Notes: generated by a model not told the origin, from the letters alone. DNA of 64,000 nucleotides from Lepidodermella squamata (GCA_047495785.1 JBLDXI010000011.1:1884905-1948904), one strand, 5' to 3'. Counted from the first letter of the stretch, positions 1 through 10,970 are shown. Translations and numbers: made by a program.

Positions 1-842
1 TCGAAACAGCGCTTTTAAAATAAGTATCAAGTTTCACAAACTTAATACCCAGCTCTGTCAACGGTATTGCTTCAGTTACCTCGAAATCACCGTTTAGGGT
101 GCGCCAACTTTTTGACTTCGAAAACCCTTAAATCCTCTCTATCGATTCTTCCTAAGAGTTTCGTTATAGCTTGCATGGAAATTCGAACAAAACAGCATAG
201 CCGCCACTCCGAATCAATCTTCCAATCTAAACCCAGCTTAATTTTAGCCTCAGAAAACTGATATCTATGGTTATGTTGGCTCGCTATCTTCAAAGTTGAT
301 ACAATGCGTCCCTTGAGTTGCACCGGAATAAAGTAACTTTTTTCGCAATTTTTCTAATCGATCCCTCAATTTCAGCTTGAGCGTTTTTCTACTCCCACCC
401 CTACCCTAGCCCCTACAAAACCCGAATGGAAGTGGCGTGGTAGTTTCGGTAACTTATTGGTTTTGGCTTCGGAATTACCAACATATTTCAAGACTTGCAT
501 CTTCATGTGAACTGGAACCCCCTCAAATTCCCCTCGGATTCCCCTGAAATCAAGCTTCGCCCCAATTTTTCCAGCTTATCACTTATTTTGATTCCGCTAT
601 TAGACATTAGACAAAATAACCTGGAATTGTTACAGACTACTAGATACAAGACCTATGACTGAATCATGTTTTTCCAATCCACCTTAATCCCTTTTATACA
701 ATGCAACCGAGATCCATTCACAAAGCGGCGTGGGCTATGTATATGGCTAATCCGCCGTTGTTTCCTACACACAAAACACGCGATGAGATGATGAAACGAA
801 AGCAAACACGCAGCGAAACCAAACTTGAATCTACACCTTATC
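1..842. other. Intergenic, no recognisable gene
   Basis: I see only short chance open frames and no domain, repeat or RNA signature. The last ~150 bp are the presumed promoter and 5' leader of the first Ly6-like gene. Confidence 0.5.
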
Positions 843-1311
843 ATGCCAAATTTTGTAGTAACCCTATCACTGGGCATACTGATTTATTGCATTAACGCGA
901 CATCAGCCTTGCAATGCTGTAATTGCTACAACTGCGCCGGATCGAATGGTTTGAAATTTTGAAAAAATCTTGAAAAATTCCAAATTTTTTTGAATTAAGA
1001 TCTCCAAGTTTGTCCTTATGGAACAGCTGCGTGTGCTGTATTGAAAACCGAGGATAGAACTGGCTATACTTCAACAATCGTCGACCGCGTCTGCGTTAAT
1101 TCATGCCCGGTAAGATCTAATCTTTTTACCTAATTTCGAATAAATTTAACCCGACCAGCAATCAATAACAACGGATGACGTTCAATGCTGCACGAAAAGT
1201 GGCTGCAACTGCCCGAACTACAAAGGCTCGGCGCCAAGTTTGAACTACTACGTCACGAGTCTAACTCTGCTGTGCTGCTGTCTGCTTTGCGTAGTAAATA
1301 TCATTTTTTAG
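843..1311 (+). CDS. Ly6/uPAR-type GPI-anchored protein (Ly6-A), 3 exons
   Basis: Exons 843-948, 1000-1109 and 1159-1311 join in frame to give 122 aa. The introns are ~50 bp with GT-AG ends. Residues 1-22 form a signal peptide (MPNFVVTLSLGILIYC...). The mature part starts LQCCNCYNC, continues with a CPYGTAAC segment and a VCVNSCP segment, and ends QCCTKSGCNCPN before a hydrophobic tail (LTLLCCCLLCVVNIIF). The spacing and the closing CC....CN signature are those of the Ly6/uPAR three-finger domain. The tail suggests GPI anchoring at the cell surface. Intron 1 contains an in-frame stop, so the gene needs splicing. It is the first of six related + strand genes. Ligand and function are unknown. 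Confidence 0.82.
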
Positions 1312-1590
1312 ACCTGTCTTTGTTACCGTTTAAGCGTTGCAATAAAAAAAACGCAAATTTTACTCGCCCCCGCTTGTTTCGGACACCGTATTGTTTGTTT
1401 ACCCGCCGCCGACGTACCGAAACGGCCCCGCGCGTAACTTATCACACCTTACAACCGACGATTTCAGGGTAAACAATGATTTGAACTTTCAGTATTTGCC
1501 CACCTCTAACTCACGCAGTTTTCTCACTCGCGTTTCTGTTACCTTGTAGATTTTTTTAAACCGAAATTTTACTGCGAAACTTCGATTCGA

Positions 1591-1941
1591 ATGGCGAACC
1601 TAACAATCTTCTGCGCCGTTTTGGCCGTTGCCATATTCGCGGCTTCCGTCGACGCGTTGCGATGCTGCCAGTGCGATACGTGCCAGAACAGTGTTAACGA
1701 CGTTACTTATTGCCCTTACAATCACGGATACTGCGTTACAAACACAACTACAGACGCTTCTGGCCAGCAGAAAGCAGCAATTGTTCGAGGCTGTTCGCCG
1801 ACCTGTCCAACCTCTGTCACCAAGGGCGATATTTCTTGTTGTCAGAGCGAGATGTGCAACTGCCCAAGCTCGTCGGGAGCTGAATCTTTACTAGGCAGTT
1901 TCGCCGTCATATCAATCGCTGCTTTGGCTAAGCTTTTGTAG
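1591..1941 (+). CDS. Ly6/uPAR-type GPI-anchored protein (Ly6-B), single exon
   Basis: This is an intronless 116-aa protein. A signal peptide covers about residues 1-22 (MANLTIFCAVLAVAIFAASV). The domain starts LRCCQCDTCQ, has CPYNHGYC, RGCSPTCP and the closing ISCCQSEMCNCP, and ends in a hydrophobic GPI-type tail (SLLGSFAVISIAALAKLL). One N-glycosylation sequon (NTT) is present. The cysteine pattern matches Ly6-A and Ly6-D, so it is a tandem paralogue. It lacks the introns seen in Ly6-A and Ly6-E, which suggests intron loss or retroposition followed by local duplication. A polyadenylation-like AATAAA lies near 2120. Confidence 0.85.
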   Translation: MANLTIFCAVLAVAIFAASVDALRCCQCDTCQNSVNDVTYCPYNHGYCVTNTTTDASGQQKAAIVRGCSPTCPTSVTKGDISCCQSEMCNCPSSSGAESLLGSFAVISIAALAKLL

Positions 1942-2679
1942 AACAACTGGAAGTTTTGACGATAAAATTTATACGTTGTTATGAGTGTTTGTAAATAGGC
2001 TTCCCTATTCTCCAATCTCAAGAGTCACACCGTTGATTTTGGTTCAGCTGCTATGCTACATCTTTTGCGTGTCTACAATCATTTTCACATTTCGCTAGTT
2101 GTTGCAAAAGATTTATAGAGAATAAACATCTCGTTATACATTTTAAAGTGTTGTGACGCGTATTTTTGTTACTATACTGCAAAAAAACAACAATATTTTA
2201 ATCCTAAATATTGTGAGAAAATTGTTATGCTATTGCGAGGCTTCGCATTAAGGATCCTAACCTCAACCCAAATAGAAAAGATCCTGACATCCAATATCCC
2301 CTTAGAAGAAATGAGATTGGACATTTCAGTCACGAGCAGTATCAGCTAGTAGCTAAAGTCTCCTACTTTGATCCAAAACCAAAATCCCTGCCGTTAACTT
2401 GGAGATTCGAAGATGTATTTAGCTCGTTCCCTGTTATAAATTTCAAATGGGCAACATTTCTCAAAATTGTCAATAAAATTATTACGTAATTCTCTTCATT
2501 ATTTCCGAAACTCAGGCGATCCTGGTTTATAAGTTGGAGTCTACACCGAGACACAAGGCCTCAAGTGAAATATTAGGCTGACCTAGTTTTCTCACATTTT
2601 ATGAACGGTTAAGTTTGTGAGTGGGCGTTATATTACCAATTCTCAGCTTTCGCTACGTTATCCAGATTTCAATAGGTAT

Positions 2680-2915
2680 TCGTTTTAGCGGAACCAAACT
2701 TAGGAATTTTCAGTGGACCTGATATCTCTTTTCGAAACATTCATAGCTGTCAGGATTGATCGGAGTAATTTTGAATTAATCATGTTTAAATTCAGCGTAA
2801 AATTCTGTGCATTGCCTTAATTTCGTAGAAATTTTTGAAAAGCGACCTTCGGCTTACCTAAAATTAGGTTCCGCAACATACAGACTTGGTTCTGCTCAAA
2901 GATATTCTGAATTTC
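2680..2915. repeat. Degenerate element with GCGGAACC-type repeats (copy 1)
   Basis: The motif AGCGGAACCAAA near 2690 and inverted copies (TAGGTTCCGCAAC, TTGGTTCTGCTC) near 2865-2900 match the denser array at 23.0-23.4 kb. The inverted arrangement suggests a short non-autonomous transposon. Exact ends are unclear. The rest of 1942-3166 shows nothing recognisable. Confidence 0.45.
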
Positions 2916-3166
2916 AAATCAAAAGAGCTTTATTACGCTCAAACTGTGGCTTCACGTCGATTAAGCTGAACGTTCAAACAAGTCCGTAGCGAACCATCAA
3001 ACAGGCTTCTATACAGGAAAAGGTTCAGTGGCAATCAGTACAGCGATCCCGATTGCCTCATTTTGTCCTAATTTGATTATTTTGATCTACCTGGCTAATC
3101 TTGATAGTGAACCCGAATGCCCAAGTTCTAAGAATCTTTGGCGAACCCCAATAACATCTGCTTGGC

Positions 3167-3592
3167 TTGTTTTTTCCGCATAGGAGCATGCTCCTTCTAG
3201 TTCTTACGTTTCTTTGGTCACCACAAGTCGTCGAAGGCCTAACGTGCTGTTTCTGCAAGAACTGTACAATCGGTAGCGAATACTCAAGCGGCAGCAGGTA
3301 CCTGCTAGAAAACTGCCCCGAAGACTCGGAATACTGCACGAGTTACATCATAGCAATTCCACGCAAATTCCCGCGCGAAAACGAACCGCAGTACGAAACC
3401 CGCGTGTGGAGCCAGTGCTCGCGGTACTGTTTAGACGGCGGCGGGCTTAATCTAGGCATTTGCTGCTCCGACAACAACTGCAATTGCCCGAAGGCGTCAA
3501 ATAGCATCCGACTAACATCCTACTCGATTGTTTGCACCTATTTGTCATTAATCTTAGCTGTTTTCAATAAAACAAACTACAATCTTGCCTAA
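3167..3592 (+). CDS. Ly6/uPAR-type GPI-anchored protein (Ly6-C)
   Basis: This is an intronless reading frame of 141 aa from the first ATG. A second ATG at 3188 (MLLLVLTFLWSPQVVEG) starts directly with the signal peptide and is the more likely start, giving 134 aa. The domain begins LTCCFCKNC, has ENCPEDSEYC and SQCSRYC, and closes ICCSDNNCNCP before a hydrophobic tail (YSIVCTYLSLILAVF). The loop between the second and third cysteine groups is longer than in its neighbours, with an Arg/Pro-rich stretch (PRKFPRENEPQYETR), so the presumed binding finger has diverged. It lies 86 bp upstream of Ly6-D on the same strand. Confidence 0.82.
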   Translation: MFFPHRSMLLLVLTFLWSPQVVEGLTCCFCKNCTIGSEYSSGSRYLLENCPEDSEYCTSYIIAIPRKFPRENEPQYETRVWSQCSRYCLDGGGLNLGICCSDNNCNCPKASNSIRLTSYSIVCTYLSLILAVFNKTNYNLA

Positions 3593-3677
3593 TGCGCCTC
3601 TTTAATGCTATAGGTGAAAAATCCCAGCAACGTCAGCATTCGTACGTTTACATACTGTTTACGTTTTCAGTTCAAAA

Positions 3678-4061
3678 ATGCACGTTTCAAACTACGCCTT
3701 AATCTTTGTGATTGTTTCGAGTTTTCTCGATGGAATTTACGCGATTTCTTGCTGCTCCTGCGTCGACTGCAAAGGTAAATCAACCCAGGTTGCTGATGTC
3801 CAGCTGTGCCCAATCGATTTCAACGTTTGCTATTCTTACGTGAGGAACAACTCCCTGGGCGAGGTTTACATTCAGCGAGGATGTGGCAGTCAGTGCCCGT
3901 TGAAGATCGACACGACTAATGCAATGGTTTGCTGTATTGGCGATGGCTGTAACTGCCCGAATTACAACGGCGGCCTGTCACAAACAGCGCAGTTTATCAA
4001 TTACATGCTGTTATCTTTGCTAGCATTCGTAGCTTGCATCGGTTCAAGCCGTTTACTATAA
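3678..4061 (+). CDS. Ly6/uPAR-type GPI-anchored protein (Ly6-D)
   Basis: This is an intronless 127-aa protein. A signal peptide covers residues 1-22 (MHVSNYALIFVIVSSFLDGI). The domain begins ISCCSCVDCKG, has QLCPIDFNVC and RGCGSQCP, and closes MVCCIGDGCNCPNY. The hydrophobic C-terminus (YMLLSLLAFVACIG) suits a GPI signal. Its CNCPNY ending is closest to that of Ly6-A. One NNS sequon is present. It is one of a run of same-strand Ly6 genes produced by tandem duplication. Function is unknown beyond the family's usual surface-protein role. Confidence 0.85.
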   Translation: MHVSNYALIFVIVSSFLDGIYAISCCSCVDCKGKSTQVADVQLCPIDFNVCYSYVRNNSLGEVYIQRGCGSQCPLKIDTTNAMVCCIGDGCNCPNYNGGLSQTAQFINYMLLSLLAFVACIGSSRLL

Positions 4062-4235
4062 TCAACGATTGGCGAATTTATAAATAAACCCCCAAGTTAT
4101 TTAACCTAGCAAAACAATTATATTGGGATTTTCAGTTGTTTTCAAGAGTCAAATTTTTGTTTCGCCACTGAAATGAAAGCTTTATGGTGTGCCTCAGGCC
4201 TCAGGTCATAAAATAGCTGACCGAGTCGCTCTACG

Positions 4236-4490
4236 ACAGCATTATATTAGCCTTCAATCAGCCAGTTTACCGGGTGTTGGTTTCCTGATTCCCGTTTTCG
4301 AAGATTTCGGAGCCGGTGTATCAAGTTGTTGTGCCTGCTGCCTACTTTGCAGCTACTGCTTATAATTGCGTCTATAGCATTTTAAGCGGATTAACAATGA
4401 AAAACTCGATGTTTTTTCCATGCGCATGTTCAAGTACGTGTGCGTGTAGATAAGTGACGCCGACGGTGGTTATAATGCTTGCTCATCAAT
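4236..4490 (+). repeat. Remnant of a duplicated Ly6 upstream region (copy 1)
   Basis: About 255 bp is similar to 7712-8025, which lies just upstream of Ly6-E. Shared blocks include CAGCCAGTTTACCGGGT, AACTCGATGTTTTTTCCA and GACGCCGACGGTGGTTATAA. No intact Ly6 frame follows this copy, so it looks like the flank of a lost or decayed tandem duplicate. Confidence 0.7.
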
Positions 4491-4852
4491 CGAGTACTGG
4501 CTCCTAATTTAAGTATAAGTACTTACTGTAGTTTCCGGGGTTGTTTTTCTGATTTGCCGACAATTTAGTGACAAGTCATTGATGACCATAGACGAACCTC
4601 ATTGTCTGTCTGTGATTATACGTTTATTTCTTATCACGATGCTTGTCCCTAGCGAATTAGCCTACTGATTTAGCTGATGTGGCTACTTCGCCCAGGATCG
4701 ACGTGGTCTGAAGTAGACTGTAAGAATGAAAGGAAAATAGTACTTGAAAATTAGCCGGAAAAGTTTTTCTGTAGATGAAATGATTGTTTCATAATATCAG
4801 ATAATTTTGTTCATCGTAGAGAACAGCAATGTTAACTAATCCACTGCACACA

Positions 4853-5894
4853 TCAATCAGCCCCACAATACTCAAAACCCGTAACGCCATAAGCGCTGCC
4901 CCTGGAGCCATAATACTGGAAATAATTCGGCCCGAGAAGACCGCAGCACTCAGCGTAACTGTCAGAGCTGTAAGTATTTGGCGGCCTGGAGGGCTTAAAG
5001 CGAAAAGAGAAGATAGCAATGAGCAAACATATCAGTCAAAATATTACTAGGGTGGAGGTGACGGCAACATAAGAGTCGTAGATTGCGGTATAAGGGAAGC
5101 GAAAACAAAACGCTGAATCCCTTCCATCAGATGTAGATGCTGCTACTTTGTATGCATTGTCAGGGTCGACTTTGCCAATACAAGCCAATACAGGTGGAGT
5201 GCCAGGAACTATCTCGTATTTCAGGGAAAATCTACTATTCGCAGCGTTACAACAATCAGCAAAAGAGCTGAAAGTATTTGGATTAGCAGAAGATGCCTGT
5301 AATTCATCCAGCTGTTAAATCACATCCAAGTACATAAGTTAATTATTACGGTTGTTCCTGTTTTCAGAACCGAGTCGCATGCGCCAGCATTAGCGGTGCA
5401 GAATGGGATATTAGGTTTTGAGATCGACCAATCACCCTGCGTCCTCGTTATTACACACAACTTGTAGGTGGGCTATGAAAATTCAAAAACTTTGCAGGTT
5501 TTCGGAATGAAATTGACTATAAACTCTCGCTTACAGGGCTCGCGCAAGTTTGTCCTTCCGGGCACTGAATTGCTGACTTTGCAATGCAATTCTTAGAAGT
5601 CGGGTCGCAAACACTAGTTGATAGCGCGCAGGTTTGGTCGCTCGGACACGAAAGTATAGATGATGAACCAGTTTTTGCGACGCAACTGTTCGTTGTTGTA
5701 TCGCAAACGTTAGTTGAAGCAACACAGGAAGATCCAGGGCTACACTGATCGGTTGTCTTATAACAGGCGTAGCCATTTGGGCAAGCTGCAGGGGAATCTG
5801 CTGCCGACTTGAGGGATGAAGTTATAGATGATGCAGGGCAAGCTGTGACAACGGCGCAAACAGCGGCCAGGAGGGCGAACAGTAGCATTTCCAT
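4853..5894 (-). CDS. Secreted four-exon Cys/Thr-rich protein (copy P0)
   Basis: Exons on the - strand are 5894-5535, 5472-5350, 5296-5048 and 4993-4853. All introns are phase 0 and 54-62 bp, giving 290 aa. Exon 1 encodes a signal peptide (MEMLLFALLAAVCAVVTACP) and three Cys-rich repeats with C.S..C/CP.GQTC motifs. Exon 2 encodes the YKLC...FCTANAGAC segment. Exon 3 has FSSFADCC, KYEIVPGTPPVLACIG and AFCFRFPY. Exon 4 has YAECC and ends AYGVTGFEYCGAD. The exon structure and motifs recur at 40.3, 57.3 and 59.7 kb, so this is a real family. I do not recognise a named domain. It is probably extracellular, with no membrane tail. It lies antisense inside the Ly6 cluster. Confidence 0.78.
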
Positions 5895-7068
5895 GTTTTG
5901 AAATAATTATGTAGAAATGATGTCGAAAACAGCCACCGCCTCATCTCTTAAATTTTTTTCCTTCCGTGAAGGGCAGACAAGGGCGCCCTCAGGCTCGTGT
6001 TCAGCCACACGCCATTTATCAGTGTTGCGACAAAATTGTCAACACTGGGTTTCCGCAATTCTCGTGGCTATAGCTAAACTTCGCTATAACCAGGAAAGCG
6101 GAAAGCAACAAAGTTTCGACTATTGTAGAAGAGGTTAGAAGATCTTATTCCAATGAATGCTCGCTCTATACGCTCATAAAATACACGCGTTGTGGCATCT
6201 CTTCAAAGGAAATAAACTGATCAACTAGTGCCAAACAACACGTATGAGAGTTACTTAAGGCTACTACTACTACTGCTACTGGGATTGATATACTGGAGGA
6301 AACTGTTAAAATGTTAACGCCTTTCACCTGATACCGACGTCCCTGGCGCGGAACCAATCAGTCAGCTGGCTTTTTACCACCAGTCATAGGCTGGCGTTGC
6401 GGTGCTGCTGACGCTACGTTCAAGTTTTATCATAGTAGCTTCGCAGAGGATGAAGTTGCAGAACCTCAGCAGAAGATCCTTTTCCGTCGACCTCGTGCGA
6501 AGACAGATTATGGCCTTACTGTGTAAACACTCCCAACCCTGCTCTTACATTGAGATTGAGATTTTTCAAGTTTTCGAAAAATAAGGGACTAGAATAATTG
6601 CTACTTCCTTGATGGAAAATTCCTTTTTGAGTATTAGATCTATTTCCGACCTTGAGACTCGCAAGATCCCGCTTTAAACGTTGGCACAAAGCATCGAGTG
6701 AAACATCGGGATTTGCAATTGTTGCCGATTTTCAAGTATTCGACGATTCATTGTGTTTGAGCTAAATAGTAGAAATTCTGGGCGCGCCCTGATTGGTCAA
6801 TCGATCGTTGCTATGACTCCCGGATGAAACATGCTGGTCGTGCGATCCATGAAATTTTTAGCAACAAGAGGCTTCATTTTGATGATATTATCATCCTCGC
6901 CAATCTTATACAAGTGAAGTTGGATCCCTACGTTCGGAGAATCTTTGCCATACCCCAGCCAGTTTTTCCATGCCAAATCAAATGAAATCATCTTGGCTAA
7001 TGTTTTTTTTTGCATAAGAGTGTGATTCATTATTTTTTTTGCTCTCCTTCACATCATATCAAGCCATA
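5895..7068. other. Intergenic, no recognisable gene
   Basis: Only short chance frames are present. A small CTA-type microsatellite lies near 6260-6280. Nothing else is supported. Confidence 0.45.
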
Positions 7069-7305
7069 CCCAGTCGAAAAAAAGTAGACCATGGCTCGGT
7101 CTAAATTTGACACTGGGGTAGATCGTAAGGGTTCGACCCTACGTAGATCGAATGGTAAAATTAGGACCTACACAGGATCGATGCCCGTAGATCCAGTTTA
7201 ATAGATCGACAATAGGTCGGAAAAACAACAATTTTGGACGGATATTTTGCCTTTTGGATCTACGTACGATCTACTGAGCTCTCGGTCTACTGATTTTCGT
7301 CTGGG
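7069..7305. mobile_element. Tc1/mariner-like MITE, 237 bp, TA target duplication
   Basis: The left end reads CCCAGTCGAAAAAAAGTAGA. The reverse complement of the right end reads CCCAGACGAAAATCAGTAGA. The ends are flanked by TA on both sides (7067-7068 and 7306-7307). The interior has repeated GTAGATC motifs in both orientations and no coding capacity. Terminal inverted repeats plus a TA duplication fit a Tc1/mariner-type non-autonomous element. Confidence 0.72.
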
Positions 7306-7711
7306 TACCAGTCAATTCATAAGCAAAGAATTCGGAGTAACAGGATCCTCTCTTCATGACTGGCAGCATAATTCATGAGAGTAAAAAACAAGAAATTTCT
7401 GAAATGATGAAAATCCGGCGTTGATTAGCGAGGATGACTTGCCAGCAAATAAGATCTAAGATAATTTGAATTCTTCCAAAAATACACCCAACTTAATTTC
7501 CGCGATGCGGGAGCCATGATTTACGGATGTTCAAGTTTCGAATGAAAGGTGGAAGGAGTCGTTCGAGAACTATATTTGGAAGACGATCGCTCTACTTTAA
7601 TTACGATAAAGAGTCCAATTTTTGGTTTCACACTTGATTGATGTGACTGTTAACTGTTACTGGGCCATGATATCTGGCATGGCTGATGAAAATTGACGAG
7701 TTGCTGTATAC

Positions 7712-8025
7712 GCAAGCATTAAAACCGCTATCAATCAGCCAGTTTACCGGGTCCTGGTTTTCCGATTTCGTTGATTTCGGAGCCGATTTATCACGTTATT
7801 GTGCTATAAGTTTGTTGATCTGCTGTCTACTTAGCAGCCACTGCTAATAATTGCGAAAATTGCCACAACAAAAGCATGGCTAAATACTCGTCTTATAGCA
7901 ATTTAAGCGGATTATCAATGAAAAAACTCGATGTTTTTTCCACATATACGCATGTTCAACAATATGTGTATGTTGATAAATGACGCCGACGGTGGTTATA
8001 ATGCTCACTCATCAATCGTGGTAAT
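7712..8025 (+). repeat. Duplicated upstream region of Ly6-E (copy 2)
   Basis: This is a direct-orientation partner of 4236-4490. It has a ~50 bp extra segment (around 7855-7900) absent from the first copy. It ends ~210 bp before the Ly6-E start codon and is therefore probably part of, or next to, that gene's promoter. Confidence 0.7.
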
Positions 8026-8238
8026 GTTCAATGAGCTATGGCAAATATATGCCAGCTTAAAGAGCGCGTGGCCATCACGTTGGCCAAGTGCAATTTGTCT
8101 CACGTCGAACGCGACTCCAATTAATGCGCCGCTACTCTCACGACAGCACATCTCAAGTGTTTTCCACACTTTGCTTATAATTCGCGATTATTCTATTAGG
8201 CTGTAATCATTTAACACCGACAAATTCTCAGCTGAAAG

Positions 8239-8640
8239 ATGAAAGCTACCTTAATTTGCGCAGGGATAGTTATTCTGGGCCTTCTCGGACAATCCGATGC
8301 CCTGTCTTGCTGCACGGGGACGTCATCGAATGTTCGCGATGTCAACACGTGCGGAGCTGGTCAAAATTACTGCTCGGTAATTCGAACTGTTAACGGCGGC
8401 TCAGGATCCGTTTCATACTATCGCGGTTGTGAGTCGACATGCCCACAGCCTGCGACTTACAGCGAACAAATCACTTGCTGGTAGGTTCTTTCGATTTAAT
8501 ATCGCGAATTTAGCTAATTTTCCCTTTTAATACCCAGCCAAACATCTGCCTGCAACTGCCCGATTAGCTCAGGATATGTTGTAAAATCTGCAACTGGACT
8601 CATTTTAGCCGCGATCTTCTCCAAGTTGCTCCTTTTATAG
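8239..8640 (+). CDS. Ly6/uPAR-type GPI-anchored protein (Ly6-E), 2 exons
   Basis: Exons 8239-8480 and 8538-8640 join through a 57-bp GT-AG intron to give 114 aa. A signal peptide (MKATLICAGIVILGLLGQSD) precedes LSCCTGTSSN. Then come NTCGAGQNYC and RGCESTCP, and the intron splits the ITCC codons before QTSACNCP. A hydrophobic GPI-type tail ends the protein (GLILAAIFSKLLLL). The second cysteine pair of the CC.C..C start, present in Ly6-A to Ly6-D, is missing. One disulfide of the standard set is therefore probably lost, as in neighbouring Ly6-F. Confidence 0.82.
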
Positions 8641-8860
8641 TGGAAAAAATGAAATGTTGACATGAGCTGATTAGATTTTTGTTAAATAAACAATTTCTTG
8701 AATTTAATCTGCACTTGAATGTTATATAATATGGCAGGTGCCGCCTTAACAACGCTTTTTAAGGTGTTTGCACCGGGGTGTGAGACGGAAAGCCGCTAAT
8801 CTGCGCGCGCGATGCCTCACGCCTTCCTCATACTCATTAAATTTTCATTATTCAAAAAAA

Positions 8861-9259
8861 ATGCTAGCCGCTTTTATTTTCCTGGTCTGCGTTTTACTGC
8901 CGAAGCCTTCAATTCAGGGAGATGATGGCTTGACTTGTTGCATTTCAACAGAAACAGACCAATCAAAGGCCCCGCCGCGAGATTTGGACTACTGCCCGCG
9001 AGATGCCAACTTCTGCGTCGCTACGAAAACTACAAGTCCCGGCAATTTGAACACCGAACCGGTGAAGAGTTATGTTCGACAACGCTACTGCGCTGCGACG
9101 TGCCCGCAACCGATTGAGAATTCGTTCCTGCTCGAGGCTTGCTGCCCCAAAAGCGGATGCAACTGTCCAGCGGCGACTGCAGGTTCTGCAAATGTCAAAC
9201 TCCACTCGAGATTGGCAATTCTCGTCATCTCATTAGCTATCGGAATTTTAAGGAACTAA
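8861..9259 (+). CDS. Ly6/uPAR-type GPI-anchored protein (Ly6-F)
   Basis: This is a single-exon protein of 132 aa from the ATG at 8861. An upstream in-frame ATG at 8768 exists, but the start at 8861 opens directly on a signal peptide (MLAAFIFLVCVLLPKPSIQG). The domain begins LTCCISTETD and lacks the C..C pair. It has DYCPRDANFC and RYCAATCP, closes EACCPKSGCNCP, and ends in a hydrophobic tail (LAILVISLAIGILRN). With Ly6-E it forms a subgroup that has lost two N-terminal cysteines. It is the last Ly6 gene of the cluster. Confidence 0.82.
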   Translation: MLAAFIFLVCVLLPKPSIQGDDGLTCCISTETDQSKAPPRDLDYCPRDANFCVATKTTSPGNLNTEPVKSYVRQRYCAATCPQPIENSFLLEACCPKSGCNCPAATAGSANVKLHSRLAILVISLAIGILRN

Positions 9260-9980
9260 TGATAAAATTATAGAAAAGCTCTATCATGATTCATCCTATG
9301 CTTCCATCAAATGATTTCAAGTATATCCTCATTTCGAACTTGAATAAAACATTTCCAATGAGTAAATATCGAGAAATGCCATTTTAGATGCCTATACAGT
9401 CCTCAAAACGACGTTTTAAAAAAAAATTAAATTAAGATTTTCAATATGAAAATCTGATTTTTTTCACTTACGCCCACTGAGCCATGGTGCTTAAAGTGTG
9501 TACTGTCAACAAATTTGCAGATTACATCAATCATCATTCATCCTGCGTTGTACATTTATTGTTGTGGCTAGAATCTCCATAGCCTCATATATGCCTCGTA
9601 AGCAAAAATGACAGTTGACTGCGTTATTCATGCGAAAACCGCAAAAAATAGCTGCCATAACACGAATTAGTTATATAACGTATAGTATTTTTGCGCTCTC
9701 CAATGTTAAACGAGCGCAAACGTGATAACGTGTCTTTATGCTCGCAGCTTTGCCATGTTTGTAAAGCAAAAAAAATGAATTGACACTAGACACTAGATGT
9801 GGTAGATGGAGCTTCCGGAAATTAAACAAAAAACAATAAGAAGGGAAACATTGCTTCCTGCTCCGGTTCTAAAAAAATCGAAGAAAACGCGAAAAAACGT
9901 AACGAATACTGAACCGAGTTCTTTCTTTTACTTGTTTTGCAGGAATAATTACATTCGTAAAATGGAGCTAGATTTGAAAG
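9260..9980. other. Intergenic, AT-rich, nothing recognisable
   Basis: This holds the presumed 3' end of Ly6-F (AATAAA near 9343) and the 3' flank of the convergent glycosyltransferase gene. No repeat or frame is supported. Confidence 0.45.
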
Positions 9981-10970
9981 CTAAGTTTTCTTCTCCTCTT
10001 CTCTCGCTTTTTCATAGTCTTTCAAAATGTAAACGATCCTTTGCTCCCAAGGCCAGCCGCAGTAACCTGAGAAAAAAACGGGGCGAAATTACGAAAAATC
10101 ACGAAAAATCAACAAAATGAGCTAACCTTTTTCTCCGCAATAGTACGAAGGAGTGAGGACGATTTGAGGTGGCATAACTTTAATGAGGTAGTGATTCAAA
10201 TTGCTTTCGTCATGCCACACCGGTATAATATCCTTCGCCATATCGTGCTTGGTACACTCCGACATTTGCTGCCACATGCTCATAACATTCTGAAATTTCC
10301 CGCCATAAACCGCCCCGCTGTAATAGATCGTACCCTCATTGCTTGGTACGTAAGTGCAAGAGTTGTTATTCGTTTCGAGCGGCAATTTCTCCCGTTGGTC
10401 GTTAACGTGGTACCAATGCCAGACCGCAACTAGGTCACCGAAAATTTCGGCACCAACGTAGCCGTTGAAGTAGATATCAGCGTCTATATTGAAGATGTAG
10501 TCGAGATTCGAACTTTCCAACAAGTCCGTTGCATTGAGGTACATTTCCGGTCTTTGCATCGAATCGCCAGGCCATCCTAGGCGTTCCTGGTAGATCAGCT
10601 TAACGTCATCTCCTTTCGGCCCGTCTTTCAGCCGGTTCGTGAAAATGAAGTAGGTGACTTTGTAACTTTCGGGATCTGGGACATTCGTGAGTAGGAATTT
10701 CCGCCCGGATCTTACGAGTTTATGCGTGAAAGTCACGTAATTTCCAAGCCCGACTACGACAATGCCAAGGTGGACGATTTTTGCGCCGGCTGTTGAGACA
10801 TGGCCCGTTTTTGCCTGGGCGACTCGTTTGTTCTTCGTTAGCTCAAGAAGCTGCTCGAGGTATAATCGCTGTTGCGATAAGCTGAACAAAATGTTGTAGA
10901 CAAGATAGGCGAAACACGAAAAAAGCAGCAGGCCAAGGATGATGAGAAAGGCGCGATTATTAAGCAACAT
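9981..10970 (-). CDS. GT6 family (ABO/alpha-1,3-galactosyltransferase-like) glycosyltransferase
   Basis: Exons on the - strand are 10970-10127 and 10066-9981 (60-bp intron), giving 309 aa. The ATG at 10970 opens on a type II anchor (RAFLIILGLLLFSCFAYLVY), which suggests a Golgi enzyme. An in-frame ATG at 11087 would add 39 residues. GT6 hallmarks appear in order: HLGIVVVGLGNYVTFTHKLV near the start of the catalytic domain, LGWPGDSMQRPEMYL, the metal-binding DAD in FNIDADIYFNG (family usually DVD), YYSGAVYGG and WHDESNLNHYL. The second exon gives GYCGWPWEQRIVYILKDYE and a Lys/Glu-rich end. Known GT6 enzymes transfer Gal or GalNAc in alpha-1,3 linkage; donor and acceptor here cannot be read. 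GT6 is best known from vertebrates, so an apparently invertebrate copy is notable. Confidence 0.85.

Noticed and set aside
4829-5050. 73-aa + strand frame
   Set aside because: It is the antisense shadow of exon 4 of the Cys-rich gene P0.
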